Positions 9,959 through 17,849 of a DNA stretch of 51,884 nt are shown here, piece after piece. The notes beneath the pieces were generated by a model that had not been told where the DNA came from, searched no databases, and saw only the letters and a program-made list of their open reading frames with translations. Both the position numbers and the translations under genes were made by a program. The stretch is from Mesorhizobium intechi. Lineage in GTDB: Bacteria > Pseudomonadota > Alphaproteobacteria > Rhizobiales > Rhizobiaceae. Numbering within the stretch: the stretch's first letter is position 1; the number at the start of each line of letters is the position of its first letter. The stretch covers positions 1 through 51,884 of the forward strand of contig NZ_PNOT02000258.1 in the NCBI RefSeq assembly GCF_002879535.1, in the 5' to 3' direction.

Positions 9959-10708
9959 ATGCCAGAACCCCGACGATCGACGATCGATGCCGGAGAAGTG
10001 GAACGCTTTTCCGCCCTTGCCGCCGAATGGTGGAACCCGAACGGCAAGTTCCGTCCGCTGCACAAGTTCAATCCGGTCCGGCTTTCCTACATTCGCGACC
10101 AGATAGCGACGCGCTTCGGCCGTGACCCGCGTGCCGCGCGGCCGTTCGAGGGGCTGCGCATCCTCGATATCGGCTGCGGCGGCGGTCTTTTGTGCGAGCC
10201 GATGGCGCGACTTGGCGCCGAGGTCGTGGGAGCAGACGCATCCGAGACAAACATCGAAGTGGCGAAACTGCACGCGGCCGAAGGCAATGTGATCGTCGAC
10301 TACCGAGCCACGACTGCCGAGGATCTTGCCGACGCCGGCGAAACATTCGACGTCATCCTCAACATGGAAGTGGTCGAGCATGTCGCCGACATCGATCTGT
10401 TCGTCGCCAAATGCGGGCAGATGGTCCGGCCCGGCGGCATCATGTTCGTGGCCACCATCAACCGCACGCTGAAGGCGCTGGGCCTCGCCATCATCGGTGC
10501 TGAATATGTGCTGCGCTGGCTGCCGCGCGGCACTCACCAGTTCGGCAAGCTGGTGCGCCCGGAAGAGCTGGAGAAGGCGCTCGGCGGCGCCGGCCTGACG
10601 GTCATCGACCGCACCGGCGTCACCTACAATCCCCTTGCCGACCGCTGGGCGCGTTCGAAGGACATGGACGTCAACTACATGGTGCTGGCGGAAAAGGGAT
10701 CCGTCTGA
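9959..10708 (+). CDS. ubiG: Ubiquinone biosynthesis O-methyltransferase UbiG
   Basis: It performs both O-methylations of ubiquinone synthesis with SAM. The 249-residue product has the UbiG opening ([24 protein letters not shown]), SAM motif I ([18 protein letters not shown]), post-motif NMEVVEHV and the C-terminal [14 protein letters not shown] segment. The start ATG 9959 gives the usual length. It reads toward, and ends 7 bp from, the flavin-reductase remnant on the other strand. Confidence 0.96.
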   Translation: MPEPRRSTIDAGEVERFSALAAEWWNPNGKFRPLHKFNPVRLSYIRDQIATRFGRDPRAARPFEGLRILDIGCGGGLLCEPMARLGAEVVGADASETNIEVAKLHAAEGNVIVDYRATTAEDLADAGETFDVILNMEVVEHVADIDLFVAKCGQMVRPGGIMFVATINRTLKALGLAIIGAEYVLRWLPRGTHQFGKLVRPEELEKALGGAGLTVIDRTGVTYNPLADRWARSKDMDVNYMVLAEKGSV

Positions 10709-10714
10709 CCCGGT

Positions 10715-11038
10715 CTAAGCGTCGAGTGGCCGATAGGCGCTCCGCCAATAAATCAACGCCTGGCCGGCATCGCGGGTGCGCACCGCCTCGACCGAACCGA
10801 TAACGATGGAATGCGTGCCGCGGTCGATCATCTCGTCCAGCCTGCGGTCGAAGACGGCGGCCGCGTCCGAAAGCAACGCGGCTCTGGCCTTCAGCGTCAC
10901 CCATGCGGCGCCCTCACAGCGGTGCTTGCCCTTGATGCCGCCAAACAGGCGGCGCGGGCCGCCGCCACGCATCGCCGCCGGCACCCGAGGCCGGGGCCCG
11001 GCGGCGACGCCGACGGTGGCGGAAGACCTTGACGACGT
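10715..11038 (-). pseudogene. Flavin reductase remnant, C-terminal half only
   Basis: The residues FGGIKGKHRCEGAAW, then AAVFDRRLDEMIDRGTHSIVIGSVEAVR and QALIYWRSAYRPLDA, match the C-terminal half of NAD(P)H-flavin reductases of the HpaC/RutF type. In those enzymes this part contributes to the FMN barrel and the GTHxxxxG strand. The N-terminal half, about 90 residues, is absent. The open frame begins directly after the EamA stop codon (11039-11041) and is in the same frame. A GTG at 10984 could start an 89-residue peptide, but it would lack most of the flavin site. I read it as a truncated gene. Confidence 0.7.
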
Positions 11039-11947
11039 TTACGCAGGCTGCGGCTTCGCGATGGCCTGGCTCTGCGCCTTCGTGGTGACGAAGACGCCGG
11101 CGGTGATGATGACGGCGCCGGCCCAGGTCAGCAGCTGATAGTGCTCGCCAAGGAAGATCGTGCCGGCAAACAGCCCGACCGCGGCCGCCACATAGCCGAT
11201 CTGGCTGAGATAGACCGGGCCGCCGACCGCCTGCAGCCGGAAGAAGAAGGCGAACATCGCGGACGCCGACGCGATCTGCGCAATGACGACCAGCGGCACG
11301 CCTCCGAGCGGCGCGAAGGCCTTGATGCCGAACAAGGCGAGGATGCCGGCGAGCAGCAGCGTCGCAGACGCCAGATGACTGCCGACGGCAAGCTCGATCG
11401 GGCCGGTGCCTTCCGGCCAGTCGACGGTGCGATAGATGTTGCCGGCGGCAAGGCTTACCGGGATCAGCAGCCCCATCACCACCCAGAACAGGTCGGCCGG
11501 CTGGCCGGCCTCACCACGCGTCGCCGCCACCACAACGGCGCCGACGAAACCGACGGCTATGCCGACGATGCCCAGCATGTTCGGGCGCCGGACCCGCAGC
11601 AGGATCGAGAGCACCAGCGTGACGACAGGCGAAAGCGTGAACATGATGCCGGTATACCCGGCGCCCAGATGCGGGATGGCCGAGAACATCAAGAGATTGG
11701 GGACGGCATAGGACACGGCCGCCGTGACGAAGAAATAGCGCAGTTTGTGCGCGGTGAGGCGGACACGCTGGCCGCGCAGCAACAGCACGCACAGCAGCAC
11801 GCCGCCGGCACCGAGCGAGATGACGAAAGCCCACACCATGGCGGGCACGCCGGCTGCCGTGGCCAGCTTGCCGAAGGGCAGCGTCAGGCCGAGCAAGCCG
11901 CCGGTGACGACCAGCAGTCCGAGTGCCGAATCCCAGAGAAATTTCAT
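11039..11947 (-). CDS. EamA/DMT family transporter
   Basis: A 302-residue inner-membrane protein with about ten hydrophobic helices in two repeated EamA halves (near 1-140 and 160-295). Family members export amino acids, metabolites or drugs; the substrate is not evident. It is divergent from a marR gene with 114 bp between them containing two candidate operators, so repression by that MarR is likely. A minus-strand promoter TTGATG-N16-TATCTT (about 12012-12039) overlaps those operators. The stop codon directly precedes the in-frame flavin-reductase tail. Confidence 0.9.
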   Translation of the reverse strand: MKFLWDSALGLLVVTGGLLGLTLPFGKLATAAGVPAMVWAFVISLGAGGVLLCVLLLRGQRVRLTAHKLRYFFVTAAVSYAVPNLLMFSAIPHLGAGYTGIMFTLSPVVTLVLSILLRVRRPNMLGIVGIAVGFVGAVVVAATRGEAGQPADLFWVVMGLLIPVSLAAGNIYRTVDWPEGTGPIELAVGSHLASATLLLAGILALFGIKAFAPLGGVPLVVIAQIASASAMFAFFFRLQAVGGPVYLSQIGYVAAAVGLFAGTIFLGEHYQLLTWAGAVIITAGVFVTTKAQSQAIAKPQPA

Positions 11948-12002
11948 CGGATGGTCCCGTTACTCAATCGTGAAATTGACTTGCGGCGCTTGGCCCGTTC
12001 TG

Positions 12003-12045
12003 TATCGTGAGATAAGATAACACAAAGATTCTTAACATCAAGATA
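12003..12045. promoter_or_regulatory. Two candidate MarR operators between eamA and marR
   Basis: Site 1 (12003-12019) reads TATCGTGAGATAAGATA. Site 2 (12028-12045) reads, on the minus strand, TATCTTGATGTTAAGAAT, with TCTT-N6-AAGA arms. Both are imperfect TATC..GATA/TCTT..AAGA palindromes of about 17-18 bp, the size MarR dimers bind. They overlap the likely eamA promoter elements. Binding is inferred from position and symmetry. Confidence 0.5.
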
Positions 12046-12061
12046 TTTAACGGTGAGACAG

Positions 12062-12547
12062 ATGGATCGCGCGGCAAAAGCGATCGAGCAGTGGAAACGG
12101 GAACGGCCGGACCTTGATGTCTCGCCGATGGGCGTGCTCGGGCGATTGAACGAAGCATCGTCCCTGATCGCGCGTGATCGCCTGGCCCCGCTATTTGCGC
12201 GATTCGGATTGCAAGCCGGCGAGTTCGACGTGCTGGCAACGTTGCGCCGCTCGGGCTCACCTTACGCGCTGACGCCGACAGATCTCTACGAAGCGACCAT
12301 GGTGACCTCAGGCGCCATGACCAATCGGCTCGACCGATTGGAAAAGGCCGGATTGATCCTGCGCGGCCCGCACCCCAACGACCGGCGCGGCATCGTCGTG
12401 CAGCTTACCGAGAAAGGCCTGGCCTTGATCGACGAGGCCCTGACCGCTCACGTCGCCAACGAGCACGAGATCCTGGCGGAGCTGACGCCGGCGGAGCGGG
12501 AAACGCTCTCGCACCTGCTTGAGAAGCTGATCGGCAGCGTGAGCTGA
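12062..12547 (+). CDS. MarR family transcriptional regulator
   Basis: A 161-residue winged-helix regulator. The DNA-binding core spans about residues 45-115, including LTPTDLYEATMVTSGAMTNRLDRLEKAGLI and the wing (RGPHPNDRRGIVVQLTEKG). The dimer helices lie at both ends. ATG 12062 is preferred because GGTGAG lies 4 nt upstream; the in-frame GTG at 12053 is part of that ribosome-binding site. It faces the EamA exporter divergently, the usual arrangement for a ligand-relieved repressor of an efflux gene. Confidence 0.92.
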   Translation: MDRAAKAIEQWKRERPDLDVSPMGVLGRLNEASSLIARDRLAPLFARFGLQAGEFDVLATLRRSGSPYALTPTDLYEATMVTSGAMTNRLDRLEKAGLILRGPHPNDRRGIVVQLTEKGLALIDEALTAHVANEHEILAELTPAERETLSHLLEKLIGSVS

Positions 12548-12551
12548 ACGT

Positions 12552-12977
12552 TCAGTTGCGATCGTCCGGAAACACCGGGATCGGCATGAAATCGACGCCA
12601 TCCTCGGCCAGGTCCTTGGCCTCTTCCAGCGTCGCCTCGCCATAGATGCCGCGCGGGTCGGTTTCGCCGAAATGGATTTTTCGCGCTTCCTCGGCGAACT
12701 TGTCGCCGACATAGTCGGCATTCTCGCGCACCTTCTCGGCCATCGCCTTCAATTGCGCCAGGGCCTGTTTCTGCGCCTCGCCCATGGCGAGCGCTATGGT
12801 CTCCTGCTTGCGCGCCGTAGAAACGGCGGGCGCCATCAGGGCCTTCCCTACCTTGTGCGAGCCGCAGCTCGGGCAATCGACAAAGCCGCGCTTCTTCTGG
12901 GTGTCGAAATCGTCATTGCTGCGGAACCAGCCCTCGAACTCGTGCTCGTTCTCGCAGATCAGGGAAAAGCGGATCAA
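12552..12977 (-). CDS. DUF1178 family protein
   Basis: A 141-residue conserved protein of unknown function, common in alphaproteobacteria. It opens MIRFSLICENEHEFEGWF and has a zinc-ribbon-like CPSCGS pair, with the single cysteine of the CENEHEF segment as a possible further ligand. The middle is a charged helical region (KQALAQLKAMAEKVRENADYVG) and the end is rich in acidic residues. Its start overlaps the upstream nitrilase-family stop by 4 bp (ATGA), so the two are translated together. It is convergent with marR. Confidence 0.9.
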   Translation of the reverse strand: MIRFSLICENEHEFEGWFRSNDDFDTQKKRGFVDCPSCGSHKVGKALMAPAVSTARKQETIALAMGEAQKQALAQLKAMAEKVRENADYVGDKFAEEARKIHFGETDPRGIYGEATLEEAKDLAEDGVDFMPIPVFPDDRN

Positions 12978-13840
12978 GAGGCGGCACCTCGCAGAAGCGG
13001 CGCGTCCACCGCGCCGGCATTGATGGTGAAATCCCGCGCATTCTTCAAATTGGGGATCTTCTTGCGCGCCGCAAGCGACTGCGCCGGGTCGATCTCGGCG
13101 ACGATCACCGCAGGCTCGTCATGCGCGGCTTCGGCGATGATCCGCCCCCACGGATCGACGATCAGCGAATGCCCAAACGTCTCGCGGCCGTCCTCGTGCA
13201 AGCCGCCTTGCGCGGCGGCGACGACAAAGGCGCCGTTCTCGATGGCGCGGGCCCTGAGCAGCACATGCCAGTGCGCCTCGCCGGTCTGTCGGGTGAAGGC
13301 GGCGGGCACGGTCAAAACATCGGCGCCAGCCAGCGCCTCGGTGCGGAACAGCTGCGGGAAACGCAGGTCGTAGCAGACCGCAAAGCCAAGCCTGGCGCCC
13401 GCTACCCCGGTCACGACGGCCTCCGTGCCGGGTTCGTAGGCGGCGGATTCGCGCCAGCTCTCGCCATTGTCGAGGTCGACGTCGAACATGTGGATCTTGT
13501 CATAGGTGGCGAGCGTCGCGCCATCCGGACCAAACAGCAGCGCCCGGTTGGCGAGCTTGCCGTCGGCGCGCAGTATGGCGGTGGAGCCGATATGCAGGAA
13601 GACGCCGAGTTCGCGCGCCAATCCGCGCGCGGTCGCGACGATGATGTCCTTGTCTTCGGAGGTGAAGGAGGCGGCACGCGCCTGCTTGTCGCGGATCAGC
13701 GCCCCGGTCATTTCCGGCGTCTGGATATAGGTCGCGCCCTGCCCGGCCGCTTCACGCACCAGCCGTTCGAGATCGATCGCGTTACGCTCGGGGCTTTCGC
13801 CGGAACGCATCTGGACCGCCGCAGCCTTGAAAACACCCAT
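12974..13840 (-). CDS. Carbon-nitrogen hydrolase (Nit/omega-amidase-like)
   Basis: A 288-residue nitrilase-superfamily amidase. The catalytic triad is visible as E43 (TPEMTG), K115 (YDKIHMFDVD) and C156 (FAVCYDLRFP). The DKIHMFDVD and CYDLRFP motifs place it with the Nit1/Nit2 branch, whose members hydrolyse deaminated glutathione or alpha-ketoglutaramate. Which of the two is not decidable here. ATG 13840 gives the usual N-terminus (MGVFKAAAVQM); the longer open frame overlaps grxC. It follows grxC by 10 bp and is coupled to DUF1178 downstream. Confidence 0.92.
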   Translation of the reverse strand: MGVFKAAAVQMRSGESPERNAIDLERLVREAAGQGATYIQTPEMTGALIRDKQARAASFTSEDKDIIVATARGLARELGVFLHIGSTAILRADGKLANRALLFGPDGATLATYDKIHMFDVDLDNGESWRESAAYEPGTEAVVTGVAGARLGFAVCYDLRFPQLFRTEALAGADVLTVPAAFTRQTGEAHWHVLLRARAIENGAFVVAAAQGGLHEDGRETFGHSLIVDPWGRIIAEAAHDEPAVIVAEIDPAQSLAARKKIPNLKNARDFTINAGAVDAPLLRGAAS

Positions 13841-13850
13841 CGTCAGATCC

Positions 13851-14120
13851 TCAAATCGTCGCGCCGTTGGCGAGCAGCCTGTCCAACCGGCCTTCGGCTT
13901 CCAGCTCGTGGAGATCATCGCAGCCGCCGACATGCGTGTCCCCGATGAATATCTGCGGAAAGGTCGTGCGGCCATGCGCGCGCGCGATCATTTCCTGGCG
14001 CAGTTCCGGCGAAAACGAGGCGTCACGCTCGGTATAGCTGACGCCCTTGCGCTCCAGCAGCCGCTTGGCCGCCGTGCAATAGCCGCACATCATGCGCGTA
14101 TAGATCGTGACATCGACCAT
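13851..14120 (-). CDS. grxC: Glutaredoxin 3
   Basis: An 89-residue glutathione-dependent dithiol oxidoreductase. The active site is CGYC (C12, C15) in YTRMMCGYCTAAK, a variant of the CPYC of E. coli. TTFPQIFIG carries the cis-proline, and GGCDDL binds glutathione. ATG 14120 is used. It lies 25 bp after comF and 10 bp before the nitrilase gene, in the run comF-grxC-nit-DUF1178 seen in other Rhizobiales. Confidence 0.95.
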   Translation of the reverse strand: MVDVTIYTRMMCGYCTAAKRLLERKGVSYTERDASFSPELRQEMIARAHGRTTFPQIFIGDTHVGGCDDLHELEAEGRLDRLLANGATI

Positions 14121-14145
14121 GATGAATTTCCGCTTCGTTGCCGAC

Positions 14146-14934
14146 TTATATAGTCGCGGACTCGTCCGCCCGGAAGTCCCCCGGCAGCACACGCGCGAAG
14201 GTCAGCACGTCGACGGCGGCAGCCCCTCCCTTTTTCAGCGCCTTGGTGGCCGCGCGCACGGTGGCGCCCGTGGTATAGACGTCATCGATCAGGAGCACCC
14301 TGCGGCCGGCAATCTCGATCTCCGCCTCGGCCGGGACGCGGAAGGCGGCACGCACGTTCTCCTCGCGCTCCTGCCGCTCGAGCCCGACCTGCTGGCGGGT
14401 GAGTTTCACCCGCCGCATGGCGGAAGGCGCGAACGACAGGCCGCTGAGCTCGCAAACCGCGCGCGCCAGTTCCGCCGACTGGTTGAAGCGCCGCCGGAAA
14501 AAACGCCGCCAGTGCAGCGGCACCGGCACCACCACATCGGCTTCGGCGATGAGATCGGCGCCTGCGCGCACCATCCACCGCGCCATCCAAGGTGCCAGAT
14601 CGGTGCGATCCTGGTATTTCAGCCCTTGCACCATCTGGCGGGCAACGCCGGAATAGGCGACGGCTGCCCGGGCCCGCTCGAAGGGCGGCGGATCCGCGAT
14701 CGCCTCGGCCGACAGAAAACCCTCGCCCATATGGTGGGTGAACGGCGTACCCATCACCGGGCACCAGGGCCGCTCCAGCAGCCGCAGCTTCGGCCAACAG
14801 GCGCCGCACAGCACGCCCGGTTGCGAGACATGACGACGGCATCCGGCACAGACGGGTGGAAACAGGATGCGCGCCGGCCAGCCCAGGGCCGATCGGACGA
14901 GGTTCCTGATCCCGATGGACTTGATCTCTGGCAT
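14146..14934 (-). CDS. comF: ComF family phosphoribosyltransferase-like protein
   Basis: A 262-residue ComF-type protein. The N-terminal zinc-ribbon cysteines are at CAGC and CGAC, and a phosphoribosyltransferase fold follows. The PRPP-binding motif is VLLIDDVYTTGATV near residue 225, and RRRFNQSAELAR is the family signature. In competent bacteria ComF acts in DNA uptake; its role in Rhizobiales is unknown. ATG 14934 (MPEIKSIGIR) is a likely start, but no strong Shine-Dalgarno precedes it, and upstream starts to 15000 are open. It is divergent from the methyltransferase gene. Confidence 0.88.
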   Translation of the reverse strand: MPEIKSIGIRNLVRSALGWPARILFPPVCAGCRRHVSQPGVLCGACWPKLRLLERPWCPVMGTPFTHHMGEGFLSAEAIADPPPFERARAAVAYSGVARQMVQGLKYQDRTDLAPWMARWMVRAGADLIAEADVVVPVPLHWRRFFRRRFNQSAELARAVCELSGLSFAPSAMRRVKLTRQQVGLERQEREENVRAAFRVPAEAEIEIAGRRVLLIDDVYTTGATVRAATKALKKGGAAAVDVLTFARVLPGDFRADESATI

Positions 14935-15011
14935 CGGATCGGCCACGTGGTTGGTTCTCCGCACCGAGTGTACCAAGTATATCAGGGCGTGGACAAACAA
15001 GGATCCACCCG

Positions 15012-15884
15012 TTGCAGACCATTATGGATACCTCTTTGTGGATGGCGCACAAGCGGCGCGCGCTCGGCCATCCGGTCGATGGCGCCGATTTCCTGATGAC
15101 CCGCGCCGCCGAGGACCTCGCCGACCGGCTGGGCGCCGTCGAGCGCCGGTTCGGCAAGGCGGCGGTGCTGTTTTGCCAGACGCCGGCCGCGGCCGATGTG
15201 CTCGCCGCGAGCGGCAAGGTGACGGAGATCGTCCGCGTCGAGACGGACGCCGTCTTCCTGACGGTTGCCGCCGGCATGGTCGCGCCGCTGGAAACCGTGC
15301 CGTTCGAGCCGGAAAGCCTCGACCTGGCGGTGTCGCTTCTGTCGCTACAGGCGATGAACGATATTCCCGGCATGCTGATCCAGATCCGCCGCGCGCTGCG
15401 GCCGGATGGGCTCTTTCTCGGCGCCTTCGCCGGCGCCGGCACGCTGGGCGAGCTGCGTGAGAGCCTGCTTGCCGCCGAGACCGAGCTTTACGGCGGCGCC
15501 AGCCCCCGCGTCGTCCCTTTCACCGACGTGCGCGATGCCGGTGCGCTGCTGCAGCGAGCCGGTCTTGCCCTGCCGGTCGCCGATGTCGAGACCGTTACGG
15601 TGCGCTATGCCAATTTGTTTGCGTTGATGGCCGATCTGCGCGCCATGGGCGAGACGAGCGCCCTCACCGATCGCAGCCGGCGGCCGGGCACACGCGGACT
15701 GTTTGCGCGTGCCGCGGAAATCTATGCCGAGCGGTTTTCCGACGCCGACGGCCGGATCCGGGCAAGTTTCTCAATGGTCTGGATGTCCGGCTGGGCGCCC
15801 GATGCATCGCAGCAGAAACCGCTGAAGCCGGGTTCAGCCAAAGTCTCGCTGAAGACGATCCTTGAAGCTCCCGACGGGCAATGA
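15012..15884 (+). CDS. SAM-dependent methyltransferase, BioC/NDUFAF5-like
   Basis: A 290-residue protein like the alphaproteobacterial relatives of mitochondrial NDUFAF5 (C20orf7) and BioC. Features are the opening with KRRALGHP, the segment FLMTRAAEDLADRLGAVERRF, a SAM-domain core with LDLAVSLLSLQAMNDIPG, and IRRALRPDGLFLGAFAG. The classic glycine-rich SAM loop is degenerate, as in that family. The start chosen is TTG 15012, because AAGGA lies 8 nt upstream; ATG 15024 would be 20 nt from it. The substrate is unknown, and a role in respiratory complex I maturation is only suggested by the family. Confidence 0.82.
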   Translation: MQTIMDTSLWMAHKRRALGHPVDGADFLMTRAAEDLADRLGAVERRFGKAAVLFCQTPAAADVLAASGKVTEIVRVETDAVFLTVAAGMVAPLETVPFEPESLDLAVSLLSLQAMNDIPGMLIQIRRALRPDGLFLGAFAGAGTLGELRESLLAAETELYGGASPRVVPFTDVRDAGALLQRAGLALPVADVETVTVRYANLFALMADLRAMGETSALTDRSRRPGTRGLFARAAEIYAERFSDADGRIRASFSMVWMSGWAPDASQQKPLKPGSAKVSLKTILEAPDGQ

Positions 15885-15908
15885 TCGGGTCAGCCGCCGA
15901 CAGCCAGA

Positions 15909-16091
15909 TCAAGGTGCGAATGCGTTCGCAAGCCGGCTGCCATTGTCGCTGAACAGCCAGGTGATCGAGTTGAAGACCTGACTGATGCCGGCGACGATGG
16001 TCAGCGACAACACAGCGATGATCAAGCCATATTCGACCGCCGTGGCGCCGGTTTCGTCTTTCAGAAAATGCAGCAGCACTGGTTTCATCAC
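15909..16091 (-). CDS. Flp family type IVb pilin
   Basis: A 60-residue prepilin. A short basic leader ends in DETGATAVEYGLI, with processing expected after the glycine or alanine before TAVEYG and the conserved E+5. A single hydrophobic helix (about residues 18-40) follows. No cpa/tad assembly genes are in the window, so this is an orphan pilin gene that would depend on a tad locus elsewhere. The upstream region has a TTAA-rich inverted repeat. Confidence 0.93.
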   Translation of the reverse strand: MMKPVLLHFLKDETGATAVEYGLIIAVLSLTIVAGISQVFNSITWLFSDNGSRLANAFAP

Positions 16092-16123
16092 CTCGATCCC
16101 CTCGCCAATGACCTTACCGCCGA

Positions 16124-16159
16124 CCTGTTAAGAAAGGTTAACGGCAAAGCCTTAACAGG
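16124..16159. promoter_or_regulatory. Inverted repeat with three TTAA boxes upstream of the Flp pilin gene
   Basis: CCTGTTAAG (16124-16132) and CTTAACAGG (16151-16159) are perfect inverted arms around a central GTTAAC. It lies 33 bp upstream of the pilin start. The TTAA spacings are 6 and 10 bp, so it is not a canonical CtrA site (TTAA-N7-TTAA), though pilin genes are CtrA targets in Caulobacter. Confidence 0.45.
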
Positions 16160-16194
16160 CGGTGAAACCGCCACCCTTGCAAATTCCAACCATG

Positions 16195-16512
16195 TCAGCA
16201 GTCGCCGCTGGTTTTGCCATCGGAGCCGATGATGCAGACCGAACCGGGCTGCGCCTGCAGCACGCTGCGGCGCACCGTATAGATGGTACGATGGGCGATT
16301 GAGCCGGTTGCCGTCATGTCGAGACCACCGGGAAAATCATCGCGCGCCGATTGCGATCGCGTCTGGTTGTCGAGAAAAGGGGTCGCGATCAGCGCCAGCG
16401 CCACCGCGGCCGAGCCGAACAGCAGTGTCACGCGCAGGATGCCCATGCCCGCATCGGCGGCCCGAAAGCCGCGGTCGGGCCGGATCGAATCCCAATCCCT
16501 GTCCAGGCTCAT
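16195..16512 (-). CDS. Hypothetical single-pass membrane protein
   Basis: A 105-residue protein I cannot assign to a named family. The N-terminus is charged and probably cytoplasmic (MSLDRDWDSIRPDRGFRAAD). One membrane helix spans about residues 24-46 (ILRVTLLFGSAAVALALIA). The remainder, with TIYTVRRSVLQ and two cysteines (CIIGSDGKTSGDC), would be periplasmic. ATG 16512 is chosen over an upstream start at 16560. It lies 103 bp upstream of the Flp pilin gene on the same strand, so a pilus-related or envelope role is possible but untested. Confidence 0.7.
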   Translation of the reverse strand: MSLDRDWDSIRPDRGFRAADAGMGILRVTLLFGSAAVALALIATPFLDNQTRSQSARDDFPGGLDMTATGSIAHRTIYTVRRSVLQAQPGSVCIIGSDGKTSGDC

Positions 16513-16636
16513 CCTATCGCTCCCCAGCCATCCGCGACGCGGCCGCGAAGACACGGCCACGCATCAATTTTTCATGATCAGATAAATCTTCTATTAACGC
16601 TGGCTGATATGGGCTGTGCCCGCTCCGCCCTGCTCC

Positions 16637-17059
16637 TCAGAGCAGATCGATCAGGAACGGAATCAGCGGCGCGTCGGCCGGTGGCATCGGATAGTCACGC
16701 ATCTGCTTTGGCCGCACCCATTTCAGTGCTTGCCCTTCCCGCGGCTGGGCAATGCCGCGGAAGCGGCGGCAGACAAACAGCGGCATCAACAGATGGAAGT
16801 CGTCATAGGAGTGGCTGGCGAAGGTAAGCGGCGCCAGGCACGGGATTTCGGTGTCGATGCCAATCTCCTCGTGCAATTCGCGCACGATGCATTGTTCCGG
16901 CGTCTCACCGGGCTCGACCTTGCCGCCGGGAAATTCCCACAGGCCGGCAAGCTGCTTGCCTTCGGGCCGCTGCGCAAGCAGCACGCGGCCGTCGGTATCG
17001 ACCAGCGCGCAGGCCGCGACCAGGAGCAGGCGCTTGCCGGTATTGGCCGGATCATTCAT
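16637..17059 (-). CDS. mutT: MutT-type Nudix hydrolase (8-oxo-dGTP diphosphatase)
   Basis: A 140-residue Nudix enzyme expected to remove 8-oxo-dGTP from the nucleotide pool. The Nudix box G46-x5-E52-x7-REL-x-EE-x-GI is complete (GGKVEPGETPEQ...RELHEEIGI). The substrate-side features LAQRPEGKQLAGLWEFPGG are MutT-like. ATG 17059 gives the usual start; GTG 17071 would overlap the GNAT stop by GTGA. It is the last gene of the run argJ-GNAT-mutT. Confidence 0.92.
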   Translation of the reverse strand: MNDPANTGKRLLLVAACALVDTDGRVLLAQRPEGKQLAGLWEFPGGKVEPGETPEQCIVRELHEEIGIDTEIPCLAPLTFASHSYDDFHLLMPLFVCRRFRGIAQPREGQALKWVRPKQMRDYPMPPADAPLIPFLIDLL

Positions 17060-17067
17060 GCCCGAGG

Positions 17068-17820
17068 TCACTCATGACCGGGCGGCCGGCGATAATGGTA
17101 GCGATAGACTTCCTCGAAGCCGAGCGACCGATAGAGCGCCAGCGCCGGCACATTGCCGGCCTCGACCTGCAGCCAGGCTTCGCGCGCGCCGCGCAGCCGC
17201 GCCCATTTCAGCGCCGACCGGATCAGGTTGCGGCCATGGCCCTTGTTGCGCGCCGCCTTGTCGGTGGCGACTTCGAACAGGCCGGCGAGATCGCCGTCAT
17301 GCACGCAGATCAACGTCGCCAGCGCCTCTGCCCCATCTTCCAGTGCGAACAGCCCGGCCTCGGGCTGGATGGCGCCGATGATCTCCGACAGGCCGGGCCG
17401 CAGCGAAACATCCGAGCCGCTGACCTTGAGCGACGCGCCGATGAAGCGGCTGATGTCCTTGAGCGGAATCTGGTCCATGGCGGCATCGAGTTGGGCGTCG
17501 GCCAGAGGCAACCGCATGACCAGCGATTCGTCGAATCGGCTCCAGCCCTCCTTGTCGAGATGGCCGGCAAGATCGGGACCCGACAGCGGCGACATGCGAA
17601 ACGTCAGCGGCCGGCCATAGGCGTCGAAACGGCGGCTGGCGCGGCCGATACGGTCGGCTATGTGCTGGACATCGCCGGGATCGAGCGGATTGACCGAATT
17701 CAGCCGCTTGGCCGGATGGCCGGCGGTGAGGCGCACCACCCAGGTGCCGTCATAATGGACGGCGGCCGCCGGCCAGGCGCGAAAGCCGGCCGCCTCGTAG
17801 CGGCGCACGATCGCGAGCAT
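17068..17820 (-). CDS. GNAT family N-acetyltransferase
   Basis: A 250-residue acetyltransferase. The C-terminal GNAT domain (about 130-245) has the acetyl-CoA loop with NKGHGRNLIRSALKWA and the final strand VPALALYRSLGFEEVYRYHYR. The N-terminal part (MLAIVRRYEAAGFRAWPAAAVHYDGTWVVRLT) is a degenerate GNAT-like half typical of tandem members. ATG 17820 leaves 29 bp after argJ. Upstream codons are open but reach into argJ. The substrate is unknown; linkage to argJ and mutT is conserved in relatives and does not by itself reveal the role. Confidence 0.9.
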   Translation of the reverse strand: MLAIVRRYEAAGFRAWPAAAVHYDGTWVVRLTAGHPAKRLNSVNPLDPGDVQHIADRIGRASRRFDAYGRPLTFRMSPLSGPDLAGHLDKEGWSRFDESLVMRLPLADAQLDAAMDQIPLKDISRFIGASLKVSGSDVSLRPGLSEIIGAIQPEAGLFALEDGAEALATLICVHDGDLAGLFEVATDKAARNKGHGRNLIRSALKWARLRGAREAWLQVEAGNVPALALYRSLGFEEVYRYHYRRPPGHE

Positions 17821-17849
17821 GCTTGCCGGATGCCTCGAAGCCAAACCCG

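Noticed and set aside
16124..16159. Canonical CtrA binding site
   Set aside because: The TTAA spacings are 6 and 10 bp, not the 7 bp of the consensus; kept only as an inverted repeat.
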